A DNA stretch of 6,312 nucleotides, from positions 1 through 6,312 of the forward strand of contig JASHVY010000231.1 of assembly GCA_030044345.1 (NCBI GenBank), in the 5' to 3' direction. The position numbers and the translations under genes were made by a program. The notes beneath the pieces were generated by a model. It was given only the letters and a program-made list of their open reading frames with translations, was not told the DNA's origin and made no database searches. Origin of the DNA: Acetobacteraceae bacterium (GTDB lineage: Bacteria; Pseudomonadota; Alphaproteobacteria; Acetobacterales; Acetobacteraceae). The stretch's first letter is position 1; the number at the start of each line of letters is the position of its first letter. This document shows, piece after piece, positions 5,369 through 6,312 of this stretch.

Positions 5369-5724
5369 AAAACGCGGTTCAGGAGGGCTGGAAGTGAAAG
5401 ATCCTGAGGACATCGGCAGGGCGCCCGATTTCCAGTTGAGGCGCTCACCCGGCTTGGTAACCGGTACGAGATTATCGGTGCCGATGTTCTTGCCTCAATC
5501 TTCGGATCGAGTTCGACCGGCCAAGAGTGGACTTGGCATCGTGTACGCCTTCCTTGGGTTCACCTGCATTTGCCGGGCCACACAATTTTCACCACCTGCT
5601 CGCCTAGCTTGTTCTTTAGCTAACTGCGCTATTGGCTACCCTCGCCAATATCCGAGCCTCACACCCTCGCGGTGCCATGGCATGAACGGACTCTTCACGC
5701 TCGACTCTGTTGCGACGAACGCAC
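5369..5724. other. Non-coding or decayed spacer before the IS3 remnant
   Basis: No convincing intact gene. The frame 5408-5623 (+) has no ATG or GTG but contains protein-like sequence, LTRLGNRYEIIGADVLASIF followed by EWTWHRVRLPWVH, and may be a truncated gene end; I cannot name it. The rest, from about 5560 to 5710, is less GC-rich than the flanks and shows no domain. Upstream parts of the IS3 transposase that should lie here are not recognisable. Confidence 0.4.
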
Positions 5725-6014
5725 GAATTTGCCCAGTATATCGCGGAACGCTACCGCGAGAAGCTGGCCGAGCCAGGCATCAAGGGGTCGATGGAATGAC
5801 CCGGCAACCCGTATGATAGCGTCAACAGCTTCATGAAGACGCCGAAGGCGAAGTCGATCTACCGGATGGCCACCAGATCCTTGCCGCCGCTGACCTGCCC
5901 AGGTTCATCGAGGAAGTCTGCAATAGCAAATGCCTGCATTCGGCGCTCGAATATCCGAGTCCAGCGTAGTTTGAGCAGCAGCACGTATGCCAGAGAGTCA
6001 AAACTCCAGCCTGA
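5725..6014 (+). pseudogene. IS3-family transposase (OrfB) remnant, C-terminal, decayed
   Basis: This is the tail of an IS3-family DDE transposase. One frame reads YREKLAEPGIKGSME, a TGA stop at 5797-5799, then PGNPYDSVNSFMKT. After a frameshift near 5870 the match continues in another frame with AADLPRFIEEVCNSK and LHSALEYPSPA, an in-frame TAG, then FEQQHVCQRVKTPA to TGA at 6012-6014. The usual PYDNAVAESFMKT block has become PYDSVNSFMKT, which is two residues short and lacks the catalytic glutamate. With at least two internal stops, a frameshift and no recognisable N-terminal half, it cannot be functional. It lies 52 bases before the 3' end of the convergent membrane-protein gene; the sequence 6015-6066 may be the old IS right tail, but no inverted repeat can be paired. 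Confidence 0.85.
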
Positions 6015-6066
6015 CGGCCTTCACCCTACGGGGGGTCACTCCGTCCGGTGGGCTTCGGTGGCGAAA

Positions 6067-6312
6067 TCAGTCACAGAGCCACCGCATTGCGTGTTCAAGA
6101 CTGTATTCTCTGTGTCGATCAAGGAGCACTAGGCAGAAATAGAATCCGATTATGAAAGACCAGGCCAGGATGAGCGAAGTCTGCAAGCTCGTCATCACGC
6201 CGTAATATTCGGTCGGGTCGCGCTCTCCTCGCCAGGTCGCGAGGATCCACATTGGCCAGATGCTGGCAGCAATATGCACAATATAGGTCGTCAACGAAAA
6301 ATAGCTGTAACG
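6067..6312 (-). CDS. Membrane protein, C-terminal 81 residues (start outside window)
   Basis: The minus-strand frame is open to the right edge, so the start is outside the window. Two hydrophobic segments are visible, at about residues 4-25 (YFSLTTYIVHIAASIWPMWI) and 43-64 (LQTSLILAWSFIIGFYFCLV), joined by a polar loop ATWRGERDPTEYYG. It ends in a charged tail, LDRHREYSLEHAMRWLCD. The pattern of a final helix followed by a SLE..MRW tail, together with SYFSLTTYIVH, is reminiscent of multi-helix acyltransferases (acyltransferase-3 or DUF418-like), but that is a guess from a C-terminal fragment. It is the only minus-strand gene seen and converges on the IS3 remnant. Confidence 0.7.
   Translation of the reverse strand, partial: RYSYFSLTTYIVHIAASIWPMWILATWRGERDPTEYYGVMTSLQTSLILAWSFIIGFYFCLVLLDRHREYSLEHAMRWLCD

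Noticed and set aside
2609..5682. Shared 12-mer GCGGTGCCATGG near 2610 and 5671
   Set aside because: A single 12-base match in 6 kb is expected about once by chance, and the flanks do not align.
5337..5816. A 159-residue plus-strand frame
   Set aside because: It begins inside the strong hairpin, has no ribosome-binding site and enters the IS3 remnant in the wrong frame.
1..6312. CRISPR array, tRNA or rRNA genes
   Set aside because: No regularly spaced direct repeats and no cloverleaf or rRNA-like sequence were seen on either strand.

Overview
The window looks like a GC-rich alphaproteobacterial chromosome. The best-preserved gene encodes a homospermidine synthase of the kind typical of Rhizobiales and related phototrophs (Blastochloris, Rhodopseudomonas, Bradyrhizobium relatives). 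The transposase fragments, low coding density and broken genes mark it as an accessory, insertion-sequence-scarred region. The genus cannot be fixed from the sequence alone.

Left part (1-2454): the C-terminal half of an IS630-family transposase enters from the left edge and its element appears to end near base 420. Directly after it lies the C-terminal part of a PLP-dependent ornithine/lysine decarboxylase pseudogene. It has lost its 5' half at the IS, carries a frameshift near 765-776, and has several active-site motifs altered. It is followed after 37 bases by an intact homospermidine synthase gene (hss, 1045-2454). Ornithine decarboxylase makes putrescine and homospermidine synthase condenses putrescine into homospermidine, so this is a polyamine operon whose first gene has decayed while the second stays intact. 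The hss start region carries a 20-bp tandem duplication that repeats both Shine-Dalgarno and ATG.

Middle part (2455-5368): a sparse region with two paralogous small exported proteins (3031-3429 and 4887-5282, about two thirds identical) on either side of a predicted lipoprotein (4092-4661). Each paralog has a signal peptide and a mature domain of two Trp-bounded repeats of about 24 residues, enclosed by two cysteines. I do not recognise this family. The homology between the copies extends into their leaders and 3' flanks, so a gene-sized segment was duplicated. This trio is the best candidate for something undescribed.

Right part (5369-6312): a stretch with no convincing gene, then a decayed IS3-family transposase remnant (5725-6014), then the C-terminus of a minus-strand membrane protein running off the right edge. 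No tRNA, rRNA or CRISPR array was seen.
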